In this document: in pieces, positions 1-8,952 of the stretch | Layout: each line of letters begins with the position of its first letter | How positions within the stretch are numbered: the first letter of the stretch is position 1 | Assembly (NCBI GenBank): GCA_964524835.1 | Contig: CAZGEG010000020.1 | Span: forward strand, 1-64,000 | Direction: 5' to 3' | Source of the DNA: JACRCG01 sp964524835 | GTDB lineage: Bacteria > Desulfobacterota > Desulfuromonadia > Geobacterales > Pseudopelobacteraceae | Length of the DNA stretch: 64,000 nucleotides | The notes under the pieces: model-generated | Databases searched by the model: none | What the model was told of the DNA's origin: nothing | Seen by the model: the letters and a program-made list of their open reading frames with translations, nothing else | Made by a program: the position numbers and the translations under genes

Positions 1-30
1 CCTCATCATGATGATTATTGTTGCATAAGG

Positions 31-732
31 ATGAAAACCATGTCAAGCCAAAATCTGCAAAATGATGATAATTTGATCGAAACTATCATCGAAAAGCTGA
101 AAAAAGCCCTTGATCTGAAGAATGATACGGATGTCGCAAAAGCGCTAGAAAGCGACCCGAGGCTGCTTGGAACCTGGAAAAAGCGAGGAACAGTCCCGTA
201 CGATAAAATCATCAAATTGTGTATCAGGCATAACATCAATTTGCAGTGGATTTTCTCAGATGATAGTTCTCTTCCGACGGTATGCCGTGACAATGGACTT
301 GTCTCGGAGGCTGATGGCTATGTCCGGGTTCCTCGTTACGAGGTCAAGGCCAGTGCTGGAGGAGGTGCAATTATTCATAGCGAACAGATTGTAGATCACT
401 TGTATTTCAAGACGGAGTGGGTAAAAAATGTGTTGGGAATCCCCAGGGATTTTCTGGCACTCATTTCAGTTCAAGGCGATAGCATGGAGCCTACCCTGAG
501 CAACGGCGATCTGATCTTGATCGATGTCCGGACGTCGAAGGTTGAAGATGGCGCTATTTACGTTGTGCAATACGACGATGCCTTGCTTGTGAAGCGTCTT
601 CAGAAGAAGTATGACGGCTCTGTTGTGATCCGAAGCGATAACACCCTATACGAGCCTGAAATTCTGCATGGGGAAGAGGCGTTAAATCTTAAGATCGTCG
701 GTAGGGTGGTTTGGGCCGGCGGGGTGATTTAG
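31..732 (+). CDS. CI/LexA-like repressor with S24 peptidase domain
   Basis: The 233-residue protein has a phage CI-repressor type N-terminal region (about residues 14-75) that should bind DNA, followed by an S24 self-cleaving domain. The serine nucleophile is S151 in GDSMEPT and the general-base lysine is K188 in DALLVKRLQ. The segment around residues 107-114 (KASAGGGA) is in the right place for an autocleavage site. Such proteins repress element genes and are inactivated during the SOS response. It lies 14 bp upstream of the serine recombinase start and probably controls it. The window begins 30 bp before the start, so its promoter and operators are mostly outside. The family assignment is firm; its role in this element is inferred. 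Confidence 0.85.
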   Translation: MKTMSSQNLQNDDNLIETIIEKLKKALDLKNDTDVAKALESDPRLLGTWKKRGTVPYDKIIKLCIRHNINLQWIFSDDSSLPTVCRDNGLVSEADGYVRVPRYEVKASAGGGAIIHSEQIVDHLYFKTEWVKNVLGIPRDFLALISVQGDSMEPTLSNGDLILIDVRTSKVEDGAIYVVQYDDALLVKRLQKKYDGSVVIRSDNTLYEPEILHGEEALNLKIVGRVVWAGGVI

Positions 733-746
733 ACAGGAATGACGGG

Positions 747-2249
747 ATGAACGTTGGGATATGGATAAGGGTATCAACAGAAGACCAGGCGCGGGGAGAA
801 TCGCCAAAGAATCATGAAGCCCGTGCTCGGATGTATGCAGAACTCAAGAGATGGAACATAGTAGACTTGTATGATCTGTCAGGCGTTTCAGGCAAGGATG
901 TCCTTGACAATCCCGAAGCCAAGAGAATGCTTGATGATGTAGCCGCTGGTCGAATACAGGCTCTTATCTTCTCAAAACTTGCTCGCCTTGCCCGCAACAC
1001 CAAACAACTCCTAGAAATCTCCGACTACTTCCAAAAGCACGACGCTGCACTCGTAAGCCTTGAAGAGAGTATTGACACGTCCTCTCCTGCCGGCAGACTC
1101 CTCTATACCGTTATCGGCGCATTGGCTCAGTGGGAGCGTGAGGAGATCTCTGCCCGTGTCGCAGCATCAATTCCTATCAGGGCAAAGTTGGGAAAGAATA
1201 CTGGTGGAAAGGGGGCCTTCGGTTATCACTGGGTTGATGGAAAGATCGTTCCCAATCCGGATGAAGCTCCAGTCGTCAAAAGGGCATACCAAATATTCCT
1301 TGAAACCGGCAAGCTGCTCACCACCTGTAATCAACTCAAAGATGAAGGGCTCTATTCAAGGAGCAAGAAGGTTTACAGGCCGACATCTCTCAAGCGGCTT
1401 CTCTCGGATACAATCTACAAGGGTATACGCAGAGCCAACTACGCAAAGAGTCTTGGTAACAAGAAGAATTGGGTGCTGAAACCGGAGTCAGATTGGGTCT
1501 ATACCAACGTTCAACCGCTGGTGTCGGAAGAGGACTGGGACGCAGCGAATAAAATCTTTGAGGAGACTGCTCGACGATACACATCATTCAAATCGGTTCC
1601 AAAGGTTGGAAGGTTTTTGTTTTCAGGAATATTGAAATGCCAGTGCGGAGAAAAACTGTACGTTGCTCCATATCCGTCGATGAAGATTCCCCGTTATGCT
1701 TGCAAGAAATGTGGAATGAGAATCAACGAGGACATCATCGAGGAGAACTTCCAGAATGCCTTGAAGGAGGTGGTTGTCGCACCTGAACAGCTTGGTGCCA
1801 ACGAAGATCTGGAAAATGAATTGGTGGAAAAGCAGGAGAGGCTTGAACTGCTGAAGAAAGAGCAGAAGGAAGTAAACGGGAAAGTTGATGTTTTAATCGA
1901 CTTGTACGGTAAGCAGGTTCTTGATCAAAACGGGTTCAAAGAAAGATATGATCCGATCAAGACCAGGCTTGACAACATTACCCTGGAGATCCCCCGTCTG
2001 CAGGCAGAGATTGATTTCATCAAAACAAATGAGATTGGCAAGTCGTATGTAATCGAGAGAGCAACTACGCTGGCGTCACTGTGGCCATCGTTGAGTTATG
2101 AGGCTAGGCAGCAAGTCGTGAAAGAACTTGTCGAGAGGATTGATGTCGGCGAGGATTCCCTTCATTTTGTCTTCTTTTATATCCCTTCGTTCGCGCCAGT
2201 AGAGAAAGGTTCACACATCTCCATGGATTCATCGCCGCCACCAGCATGA
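747..2249 (+). CDS. large serine recombinase (site-specific integrase)
   Basis: The 500-residue protein starts with a resolvase catalytic domain: the motif GIWIRVSTEDQ contains nucleophile S10, and Arg-rich catalytic helices follow to about residue 140. A recombinase domain occupies about residues 155-275. A zinc ribbon follows with C298, C300, C319 and C322. A long charged coiled coil spans about residues 355-445. This is the architecture of large serine integrases. The ATG at 747 was chosen because the family starts at MNVGIWIRVS and an AGGA-like ribosome site lies upstream; an upstream start at 711 would add 12 unlike residues. Its last eight or nine codons and stop lie in sequence belonging to the interrupted comM gene on the other strand, so the gene ends at the element boundary. 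Confidence 0.9.
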   Translation: MNVGIWIRVSTEDQARGESPKNHEARARMYAELKRWNIVDLYDLSGVSGKDVLDNPEAKRMLDDVAAGRIQALIFSKLARLARNTKQLLEISDYFQKHDAALVSLEESIDTSSPAGRLLYTVIGALAQWEREEISARVAASIPIRAKLGKNTGGKGAFGYHWVDGKIVPNPDEAPVVKRAYQIFLETGKLLTTCNQLKDEGLYSRSKKVYRPTSLKRLLSDTIYKGIRRANYAKSLGNKKNWVLKPESDWVYTNVQPLVSEEDWDAANKIFEETARRYTSFKSVPKVGRFLFSGILKCQCGEKLYVAPYPSMKIPRYACKKCGMRINEDIIEENFQNALKEVVVAPEQLGANEDLENELVEKQERLELLKKEQKEVNGKVDVLIDLYGKQVLDQNGFKERYDPIKTRLDNITLEIPRLQAEIDFIKTNEIGKSYVIERATTLASLWPSLSYEARQQVVKELVERIDVGEDSLHFVFFYIPSFAPVEKGSHISMDSSPPPA

Positions 2250-3276
2250 CGCGTGCCGGATAGGTCAACGACAGTAATGAGCGGGAAATGGTAACTTTGC
2301 CATCCTCGATCGGTTGCCTGAGTACTTCGAGAACATTTTTCTTGAATTCGGGGAGTTCGTCAAGGAACAGGACGCCGTTGTGCGCCAGGGAAACTTCGCC
2401 CGGCTTCGGGGTCGTGCCGCCGCCGATCAGGCCGACATCCGAGATCGTATGATGCGGGGAGCGGAAGGGGCGCACCGCCAGCAGCGCCCGCTCTTTCTCC
2501 AGCATGCCGCTGACACTGAAAATCTTGGTGGTTTCTATCGCTTCGTCAAATGACATCTGGGGAAGGATGGTCGGGATGCGACGGGCAATCATCGTCTTCC
2601 CCGAACCGGGAGGACCGATCATCAGGATATTATGACCGCCGCTGGCGGCCACTTCCAAGGCACGTTTGGCGTTCTCCTGCCCCTTTACCTCGCTGAAATC
2701 CTCGCCATAGTCGCAGCCGCTGGAAAAGAGCGCCTGCAGGTCAACCCTGCACGGCTCGATGCTTTCGCGGCCGCTCAGAAATTCGACCACCTGGGAGAGG
2801 GACGTGGCGCCGATGACGTCGATCCCCTCGACGACAGCCGCTTCGGGTGCGTTTTCGGCCGGCAGGATCAGGCCGGTCAAGCCGGCCCGTTTGGCGGCAA
2901 CCGCCATCGACAGTGCTCCGCGAATCGGTTTGAGCCCGCCATCCAGAGACAATTCACCGAGCAGGATATACTCATGCAGTCGCGCCCCCTTGATGACGCC
3001 GGTGGCGGCCAGAATGCCGATCGAGATCGGCAGGTCGTAGGCGGCCCCCTCCTTCTTGATATCGGCCGGCGCCAGGTTGGCGGTGATGCGCCGCGCAGGA
3101 AAATCGTAGCCGGAGTTCTTCAGCGCCGCCTTGACGCGATCCTTGCTCTCCTTCACGGCTCCGTCCGGCAGGCCGACCGTGGCAAAAGCCGGCAGACCGG
3201 GGGCTAGATCTACCTCGACATCCACCAGAATGGCATCAATACCGATCAGGGCACTGCTGAAGACTTTTGCGAGCAC
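2104..3276 (-). pseudogene. comM: comM 5' fragment, interrupted by integration (YifB/magnesium-chelatase-like ATPase)
   Basis: The first 351 residues are a typical ComM/YifB protein. They comprise the N-terminal ChlI-like domain (VGLPDGAVKES, NLAPADIKKEGAAYDLP) and an AAA+ domain with Walker A GPPGSGKT and Walker B GVLFLDELPEF. After MNP (codon at 2224-2226) the reading frame leaves comM and adds 39 unrelated residues from the element before a stop at 2104. The missing part holds the Cys-rich loop and the C-terminal lid, so the product is very probably inactive. ComM is a helicase for branch migration in natural transformation, so loss would be expected to lower recombination of incoming DNA. 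The start is GTG at 3276 with a strong GGAGG six bases upstream. The 3' fragment should lie left of this window. Confidence 0.85.
2218..2232. other. element/comM junction (attachment site half)
   Basis: Reading comM on the minus strand, the protein is a normal ComM up to the conserved LVAAMNP. It then changes abruptly to WRCVNLSLL, where the family has CPCGY. The change falls at the proline codon, 2224-2226, so recombination occurred within a few bases of this point. The recombinase gene runs directly into the junction from the left. The exact crossover dinucleotide cannot be set without the other element end or an uninterrupted comM. Confidence 0.75.
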
Positions 3277-3287
3277 AGGTAACCTCC

Positions 3288-3357
3288 AATGGTGAATTTT
3301 GAATTATGGATGTTGAATTGAATCAATTCTGCATTCAAAATTCACCATTCAAAATTG
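3288..3357. repeat. heptad-type AT-rich inverted repeat element (TTTTGAA family, copy a)
   Basis: A perfect 17-bp inverted repeat (AATGGTGAATTTTGAAT at 3288-3304 and its complement at 3333-3349) brackets about 28 bp. It sits immediately before the comM ribosome binding site. It shares the TTTTGAATT/AATTCAAAA arms with four other intergenic copies in this window. Confidence 0.7.
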
Positions 3358-3360
3358 CAG

Positions 3361-4158
3361 TCAAGTTTTCAGCATGATAAAGCCCATCTGGCGCCCCGAC
3401 TCATCCTTGTCCCTGCGATACGAGAAAAACTGTTCGCTGTGGCAACAGACGCACTGGTCGGATATTTGAATCGAATCCGCAGGAAGACCTGCGAGCAGCA
3501 GCAGGTCGCGGTTGGCGGCGGCCAGGTCGAGCTGCCACTTGCCGGGGCTCTTCAGCTCTGCACACGAATCCCAGGCGATGCCCCCCTTTTGAAATGCCTG
3601 CCTGACAGGTTCATCAACTTCGTAGCAGCATTTCCGGATGCATGGTCCTATCGCAGCCTGAAGCCGGGCAGGATCCGAACCGAATTCAGACCGCATACCC
3701 GCTACGCTCTTGGAAACCAGCTTGGCAGCGGTACCCTTCCAGCCGGCATGAACAACTGCGACGACCCTGTTCACGGGATCACAGAGCAGGATCGGAGCGC
3801 AGTCCGCCACACAGACACCAATCATGACATGCGGCTGATTGGTGATGACCGCATCACCCTCAACGGAAAGGAAATGGCTGAAATCTTCGTTCGGTTCATT
3901 TATTACCAAAATGTCACTGCCGTGAACCTGCCGGGGGGTCACCAGCGCTTCCTGATTGACGCCGAAGGCGCGGGCAAGCAGGCTGCGGTTTCCCTCGACT
4001 GTCGCCTGTTGGTCCTGCGTGTTCATACCCAGGTTCAGTGAGTTGTAGGGGGGGCGCGATACCCCTTCATGGCGGGTGGTGAAGCCTTGAGTCGAACAGG
4101 ATGACCCGGGGAAATCTACTTCAACGTACTGGATACGGCCGATTCGATTCATCTGCAT
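3361..4158 (-). CDS. pgeF: PgeF/YfiH family peptidoglycan editing factor (laccase domain)
   Basis: The protein is 265 residues from the ATG at 4158, chosen because GGAGGA lies six bases upstream; an in-frame start 84 bp further up has no such site. It belongs to the YfiH/laccase-domain family. The metal-site residues are visible as His in PRQVHGSD, Cys in VCVADCAPILL and His in VVHAGWKGT. In E. coli the family member removes wrongly incorporated amino acids from peptidoglycan precursors; other members have purine nucleoside phosphorylase or adenosine deaminase activity. It lies downstream of the dedA-family gene on the same strand, separated by about 200 bp containing small hairpins. Confidence 0.88.
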   Translation of the reverse strand: MQMNRIGRIQYVEVDFPGSSCSTQGFTTRHEGVSRPPYNSLNLGMNTQDQQATVEGNRSLLARAFGVNQEALVTPRQVHGSDILVINEPNEDFSHFLSVEGDAVITNQPHVMIGVCVADCAPILLCDPVNRVVAVVHAGWKGTAAKLVSKSVAGMRSEFGSDPARLQAAIGPCIRKCCYEVDEPVRQAFQKGGIAWDSCAELKSPGKWQLDLAAANRDLLLLAGLPADSIQISDQCVCCHSEQFFSYRRDKDESGRQMGFIMLKT

Positions 4159-4265
4159 AGTACTTCCTCCAAAAATCTGCTTCTTCCAAAAATCCTTTTG
4201 CCTTCCGGGCCGATTTGGAGCGTTTGTAATTATTTCTGCCATATTTAATGCAGGGAATAATTTCG

Positions 4266-4298
4266 TTACTGCACATGCCCCAATTTATGGGGCAGTAA
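4266..4298. other. two competing small hairpins
   Basis: TTACTGC and GCAGTAA pair across an inner TGCCCC/GGGGCA stem with loop AATTTAT. The position between dedA and pgeF suggests a partial terminator or processing site, but there is no U-tract, so the function is a guess. Confidence 0.35.
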
Positions 4299-4361
4299 GT
4301 TAGAAGTTGTTTTCTGCGCGTTTCTGGCAGAAAATAGCTTCGTTAACACACGTATCCTGTG

Positions 4362-4970
4362 TTAGGCTTTGCTGCGGAGCACGCGCTGACGCCAGACATA
4401 GAGCGCCACCAGAGCGGCGCTGAACAGGCCAACCCAGAGGAGAGCCTTATGCGAATACTGCATAATCAGCTGCTGGTTCTCGCCGATGGCATAGCCGATC
4501 AGCGTCAGTATCGTGCACCAGATGCCGGCACCAAGCAGGGTGTAGACCGTGAACTTGATATGGTTCATCCCGGCCACACCGGCCGGAATCGAAATCAGAT
4601 GACGGATCACCGGCAGGAGACGACCGATAAAAGTCGATATTTCGCCATGCTTTAGAAAGAACCGCTCGACCCGCTCGAATTTATCGGGCGGAATCAGCAC
4701 GTATTTGCCGTATTTGAGGATCAGAGGCCGCCCCAGGTAGTGTGAGGCAAAATAGTTGGCATATGCACCTGCCAGGCTGCCGAAGGTGCCGCACAGAATT
4801 GCGACCGCCATGTTCATTTTCCCCTGATAGGCCAAATATCCTGCCGGCGGCATGACCAGCTCACTCGGCACCGGAATGATCGAGCTTTCCATGGCCATCA
4901 GCAGGAAAATACCGGGATACCCCATGGCACCAATCGTGTCCAGCAGCCACTGTGTAAGTGTGTGTATCAC
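4362..4970 (-). CDS. DedA family membrane protein (SNARE-associated/VTT domain)
   Basis: The 202-residue integral membrane protein has the DedA signatures: an N-terminal re-entrant segment with PVPSELVMPPAGYLA and a central G-RLLPVIRHLISIPAG motif, then hydrophobic helices near residues 135-195. DedA proteins are undecaprenyl-phosphate or phospholipid flippases of the inner membrane. The start at 4970 has GGAGGG about eight bases upstream. It is divergently oriented from the methyltransferase/reductase gene at 5048. Which lipid it moves cannot be told from sequence. Confidence 0.88.
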   Translation of the reverse strand: MIHTLTQWLLDTIGAMGYPGIFLLMAMESSIIPVPSELVMPPAGYLAYQGKMNMAVAILCGTFGSLAGAYANYFASHYLGRPLILKYGKYVLIPPDKFERVERFFLKHGEISTFIGRLLPVIRHLISIPAGVAGMNHIKFTVYTLLGAGIWCTILTLIGYAIGENQQLIMQYSHKALLWVGLFSAALVALYVWRQRVLRSKA

Positions 4971-5047
4971 GCGAAACTCCCTCCAGAATTAAATGAATGC
5001 CCTTTATGCCACAACTGAATCAAACGGGCAACAGCAGATAGGAAACC

Positions 5048-6892
5048 ATGAACGAAAACAAAAACCAGATTCTGAAACGGCTACAGAAGGAAGTCCTGGT
5101 CGGTGACGGCGCCATCGGCACCATGCTCTACGCAAAAGGGGTCAGTCTCGACAGCAATTTCGAGCACCTGAACCTGGTACGGCCCGGACTGGTTGCCGAA
5201 CTGGCGCGCGAATACGTGGCGGCAGGTGCCCAGGTAATCGAGACCAACACCTTTGGCGCCAACATTACCAGGCTGTCCGCAATAGGACTGGGGCACAAGG
5301 TTGCGGAGATCAACCTGGCCGGGGCACGAATCGCCAGGGAAGCTGCCGGAGTCACGGCACTGGTGGCCGGGTCGGTAGGTCCGCTGGTGGCGATCAAAGG
5401 CGAGGAGCGCGAACTAGATTCCGGGCTGATCGAGGATGCCTTTCGACTGCAATGCCTGGCGCTGGCGGAAGGGGGTGTTGATTTCCTGCTGCTGGAAACG
5501 TTCTCCTCTCTCCAGCAGCTGATACTGGCGGTTAAGGCCGCTCGCGAGACCGGACTGCCGGTCGGCGCATCGCTGGCCTTTCTGGAAGGTGGGAGAAGCG
5601 GCGACGGCAGCACGGTCGAGAGTTTCTGCGAGGCGATGGAACAGGCCGGTGCGGACATGGTCGGCGCCAACTGCGGAGCGGGCCCGCTGGAGCTGCTCAA
5701 GGTAATCAAGCGGCTGTCGGCGCTTACGGACAAGCCGATCAGCGCCTATGCCAACAGCGGTTTTCCTGAGTACCTTGATGGCCGCTACATCTACCGTGCC
5801 ACCCCGGATTACTTTGCCGCAATGGCACTGGAAATGGTTGCCGCCGGAGCGAACCTCGTGGGGGGGTGCTGCGGGACGACACCCGACCACATCACGGCGC
5901 TGGCCCGGGTATTAACCGGCCGTCGTCCGGCCGCACGTGGCAGGTTACCGGCCGTTTCCGTCTCCGAGCCTCGTCAGGCACCTCAGAGGGCAGCCTCCTT
6001 TCTTGACGGCTGGGGGAACCGCACGATCATCACCGTAGAGCTCGACCCGCCCAAGGGACTCGACTGCAGTCGGATTATCGCCGGCTGCAGGCGCTTGAAG
6101 GAGGCGGGTGCTGATGCGATCAACCTGGCTGAGAACCCGCTGGCCAGACCCCGGATGGGAAATATTGCCCTGGGGAGCCTCATCCAGCGCGAAGTCGGTA
6201 TCGAGGTCATCGTACATATCACTGGCCGCGACCGGAACCTGATCGGCATGCAGTCCGACCTGATGGGAGCCAGTCTGCTCGGTATCCGCTCGATCCTTGC
6301 GGTGACCGGCGATCCTGCAACGATGGGGGATCACGCCGGCGCTACGTCTGTGTTCGACCTGCATTCCTTCACCCTGATCAAGCTGCTGCGTGATATGAAC
6401 AGCGGGGTTAACGCACTGGGCAACCCGATCGGCTCAGGAACCGGTTTCACGATCGGCGCGGCCTTCAATCCCAATACGGGGAACATGGCTGTTCAGGCCC
6501 AGCGGCTTCGAAAAAAGGTCCTCAACGGTGCCCGGTTCGCCCAGAGCCAACCGATCTACGATCCTGCCGTTCTGTTCGCGGCACTGGAGGCGACCCACGA
6601 CTCCGAGGTTCCGTTTCTGCCCGGGATCATGCCGCTGGTCAGCGAGCGCAATGCTGAATACCTGAACAATGAGGTGCCGGGGATAACCGTTCCGGACTCA
6701 GTCCGGGCCCGCATGAAAGGGCTTGACAAGGAGTCGGGAGCCCGCGAGGGTCTTGCGATCGCCATGGAGTTTATCGATGCTTCGATCGCAGCCGTCGGGG
6801 GGTATTACCTCATCCCCCCTTTCGGGAGAAGCGAATTGGCGATTGAGCTGATCGAACATATTCAGCAGCGCGAAAGGGAGAAACAATCATGA
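5048..6892 (+). CDS. bifunctional homocysteine S-methyltransferase / 5,10-methylenetetrahydrofolate reductase
   Basis: The 614-residue fusion matches the YitJ-type architecture. Residues about 10-300 are a homocysteine methyltransferase barrel with GDGAIGTMLYAKG and the zinc ligands in GANCGAG and GGCCGTTPDH. Residues about 320-610 are a MetF-like reductase barrel, with ELDPPKG at its start, GDPAT and AAFNPN later. It should transfer methyl groups to homocysteine and reduce methylene-THF, linking folate and methionine cycles. It contains no cobalamin-binding domain, unlike MetH. The downstream lipoprotein gene overlaps its stop by four bases, so the two are translationally coupled. Confidence 0.92.
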   Translation: MNENKNQILKRLQKEVLVGDGAIGTMLYAKGVSLDSNFEHLNLVRPGLVAELAREYVAAGAQVIETNTFGANITRLSAIGLGHKVAEINLAGARIAREAAGVTALVAGSVGPLVAIKGEERELDSGLIEDAFRLQCLALAEGGVDFLLLETFSSLQQLILAVKAARETGLPVGASLAFLEGGRSGDGSTVESFCEAMEQAGADMVGANCGAGPLELLKVIKRLSALTDKPISAYANSGFPEYLDGRYIYRATPDYFAAMALEMVAAGANLVGGCCGTTPDHITALARVLTGRRPAARGRLPAVSVSEPRQAPQRAASFLDGWGNRTIITVELDPPKGLDCSRIIAGCRRLKEAGADAINLAENPLARPRMGNIALGSLIQREVGIEVIVHITGRDRNLIGMQSDLMGASLLGIRSILAVTGDPATMGDHAGATSVFDLHSFTLIKLLRDMNSGVNALGNPIGSGTGFTIGAAFNPNTGNMAVQAQRLRKKVLNGARFAQSQPIYDPAVLFAALEATHDSEVPFLPGIMPLVSERNAEYLNNEVPGITVPDSVRARMKGLDKESGAREGLAIAMEFIDASIAAVGGYYLIPPFGRSELAIELIEHIQQREREKQS

Positions 6893-7299
6893 CAAGGGTG
6901 ATAACGGGATTGCTGTGTATCGCCTGTCTGACTCTGACCGCCTGTGCGGCCCGGCCTGGACTGAGCGAGGAGTTTGACCGGAGTGCCAAGGCATATAACC
7001 GGATGCTGCGATGGCGAGAACTTGAAAATGCCTTGTTGACCTACGGTGATCCGGAACAGCGCGCAGAGTATCAGAAGCAGGCTGATATCCTCAAAAAACG
7101 CGGCATCTCCGTTACCGATTTCCGCATACTCTCCACACGGTATTATCCGGAGAATCACTCCGGAGAGGTGGTCGCTGAATTTGACTATTTCATCCTGCCG
7201 TCTAACAGGGTCAAAACGGTTTCCCACCGTCAGGAGTGGGTCTATCGGGAGAGCAGCAAAAGCTGGAAACTTAAAAACGGGTTACCCCCCTTTGAGTAG
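6889..7299 (+). CDS. small predicted lipoprotein of unknown function
   Basis: The 136-residue protein has a lipoprotein signal peptide ending in the lipobox LTAC (Cys about residue 19), so it should be anchored to a membrane on the periplasmic side. The mature part is mixed alpha/beta, with a charged helix (RELENALLTYGDPEQRAEYQKQ) and a strand-rich end (EVVAEFDYFILPSNRVKTV). I recognise no domain. It overlaps the preceding gene by ATGA and abuts the start of xerC, so it is in the same operon. Confidence 0.75.
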   Translation: MTRVITGLLCIACLTLTACAARPGLSEEFDRSAKAYNRMLRWRELENALLTYGDPEQRAEYQKQADILKKRGISVTDFRILSTRYYPENHSGEVVAEFDYFILPSNRVKTVSHRQEWVYRESSKSWKLKNGLPPFE

Positions 7300-8211
7300 A
7301 TGAACATGTCCCTGTTAGATCAACAGATACAGCAGTTCACCGCATACCTTCAAACCGAGCGTGACGTGTCTCCGCATACTCTGGCGGCCTATAGCAGCGA
7401 TCTGGCGCAGCTGCTGGTCTTTGCCATCCGAGAGAGAGGAGCGGCCGTTTCCGCAGGGGATGTTGACCACCTGCTTCTCAGGCGCTATCTGGCCGGATTG
7501 TCAAAGGAGACAAAAAAAAGCTCTATCGGCCGCAAGCTGGCGGCAATCCGTTCCTTTTTCCGCTTCCTGCTGCGACGCGGCACGATAGCCGGAAACCCGG
7601 CCGAACTGATAGCTACGCCAAAAAAAGAGCAGCGGCTCCCGTTTCATCTGGATATCGATCAGGCCACCATCCTGATGGAGACTCCGGGCAACGACCTGAA
7701 ATATGCCCTGCGCGACCGGGCTATTCTTGAGTTGCTCTATTCAAGCGGCCTTCGCGTTTCCGAGCTGACCGCTCTTGATATCGATGAGCTGGATCCGGCG
7801 GCCGGCATGGTAAGGGTTACCGGCAAAGGGGGAAAGGAGCGCATCGTCCCGGTCGGTAGTCGCGCTCTGGAAGCTCTTCAGGAGTATCTTGATCAGCGGG
7901 GAAATGCTGCGGCCGGAGGCGCGCTTTTTCTCAACACCCGCGGCGGGCGCATCAACCGCCGCAGTGTGGCACGGATCGTCGATACCCACGTTATGAGGAT
8001 CGCCGCATTCAAACGGATCTCACCTCATACCCTCAGACATACCTTTGCCACCCACATGCTGGAAGGAGGCGCCGATCTGCGTGCCATCCAGGAGCTGCTC
8101 GGCCACGCCTCTCTCTCCACCACCCAGAAATACACCCACGTCAGTATCGACCGACTGATGGAGGTCTACGACAATGCCCACCCAAAAGCGCGTACGAAAA
8201 GCGGGGAATAA
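7300..8211 (+). CDS. xerC: tyrosine recombinase XerC/XerD
   Basis: The 303-residue protein has an N-terminal SAM-like DNA-binding domain (about residues 1-95) and a catalytic domain with all conserved residues: R152 (SSGLRVSEL), K176 (GKGGKE), H243 and R246 (PHTLRHTFATHML), H269 (LLGHASLS) and Y278. It is a chromosome-dimer-resolution recombinase acting at dif with FtsK. Length and context in a housekeeping operon fit a chromosomal Xer protein rather than a phage integrase. XerC versus XerD cannot be decided here with certainty. Confidence 0.9.
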   Translation: MNMSLLDQQIQQFTAYLQTERDVSPHTLAAYSSDLAQLLVFAIRERGAAVSAGDVDHLLLRRYLAGLSKETKKSSIGRKLAAIRSFFRFLLRRGTIAGNPAELIATPKKEQRLPFHLDIDQATILMETPGNDLKYALRDRAILELLYSSGLRVSELTALDIDELDPAAGMVRVTGKGGKERIVPVGSRALEALQEYLDQRGNAAAGGALFLNTRGGRINRRSVARIVDTHVMRIAAFKRISPHTLRHTFATHMLEGGADLRAIQELLGHASLSTTQKYTHVSIDRLMEVYDNAHPKARTKSGE

Positions 8212-8228
8212 GTCGCCTTATTCCCCGC
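8201..8228. terminator. hairpin between xerC and the convergent Roadblock gene
   Basis: A perfect 12-bp stem GCGGGGAATAAG (8201-8212) pairs with CTTATTCCCCGC (8217-8228) around a TCGC loop. It includes the xerC stop codon and lies between convergent genes. No clean U-tract follows, so it is a likely but not canonical bidirectional terminator. Confidence 0.55.
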
Positions 8229-8256
8229 TCCAACTTCTGCTGCATATCCAAGCAGA

Positions 8257-8940
8257 TCACCCGATCTTGACTTCGACCTTGTCCCCTTCACTTACCTTGA
8301 GCTTTTTCTCGATCCCGGGACCTACGACGACGGTTCCGTCATACTGCTGGTCCATATCCTTCATAACCATGACCGGAAAGGTGCCGCTCGTACCGGCAGC
8401 ACTGTTTGTCAGCGTCAGTTTTTTAAACTGGGTCTTGTAAAAATCGGAAATGTACTGTGAGGTCGGCTGACTGACCGCTACCATACCGAGGGAGTCAAAA
8501 CTGGCGCTGGCCTGCTTGTTGGCCAGATGGCTGATGTTCATCCGGAGCAGGCCGTCATCCGGACCTGGATCAATACCTGCAGCTTGAGGAGCAGCAGAGG
8601 CTTCGCTGAGGAGCTTTGCTCCCAGTTTTTTTACGGCAAGGTTCAGGGTTATGGACAGAATCTGAAGATTTATGCTGTTGGCGCACAACAGAAAAAGCAT
8701 GGCTTCCGGAAATGCTTTGACGAGGATGCGGCCGTCCGAGTAACGCAGATCAAGTAGATCAAGTGTTTGGGAAATCTGCAGACCATGGGAACATTCCAAG
8801 TTCAATGCAGCGGCTTTCTTTAATGCCGCTGCATCGATAAGCGGAGGGAACGCATGGACCAGCACTTCTCCCTTGTGACTGAAGAGAGCGCTGCCGATCA
8901 CTCCATCAACGCTGTTTATATGTTGCAGAATGTCCTTCAT
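8257..8940 (-). CDS. Roadblock/LC7-like domain protein
   Basis: The 227-residue protein starts with a Roadblock/LC7-like alpha-beta domain (about residues 1-115; MKDILQHINSVDGVIGSALF then GEVLVHAF). A linker rich in Ala and Pro follows, then a second compact region that ends in GPGIEKKLKVSEGDKVEVKIG. Roadblock proteins normally dimerise and regulate small GTPases, often in polarity or motility. It is followed 12 bp later on the same strand's upstream side by a DUF4388/Roadblock gene, so the two probably act together. No GTPase gene is next to them. The Roadblock assignment is by fold-like pattern and is moderate. Confidence 0.6.
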   Translation of the reverse strand: MKDILQHINSVDGVIGSALFSHKGEVLVHAFPPLIDAAALKKAAALNLECSHGLQISQTLDLLDLRYSDGRILVKAFPEAMLFLLCANSINLQILSITLNLAVKKLGAKLLSEASAAPQAAGIDPGPDDGLLRMNISHLANKQASASFDSLGMVAVSQPTSQYISDFYKTQFKKLTLTNSAAGTSGTFPVMVMKDMDQQYDGTVVVGPGIEKKLKVSEGDKVEVKIG

Positions 8941-8952
8941 GGGTCGGTACCT

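Noticed and set aside
2104..2223. Functional C-terminal extension of ComM
   Set aside because: The 39 residues after MNP are antisense recombinase sequence and lack the conserved Cys-rich and lid motifs.
7300..8211. Integrase of the left-end mobile element
   Set aside because: It is 5 kb beyond the element boundary, inside a housekeeping operon, and has XerC length and motifs.
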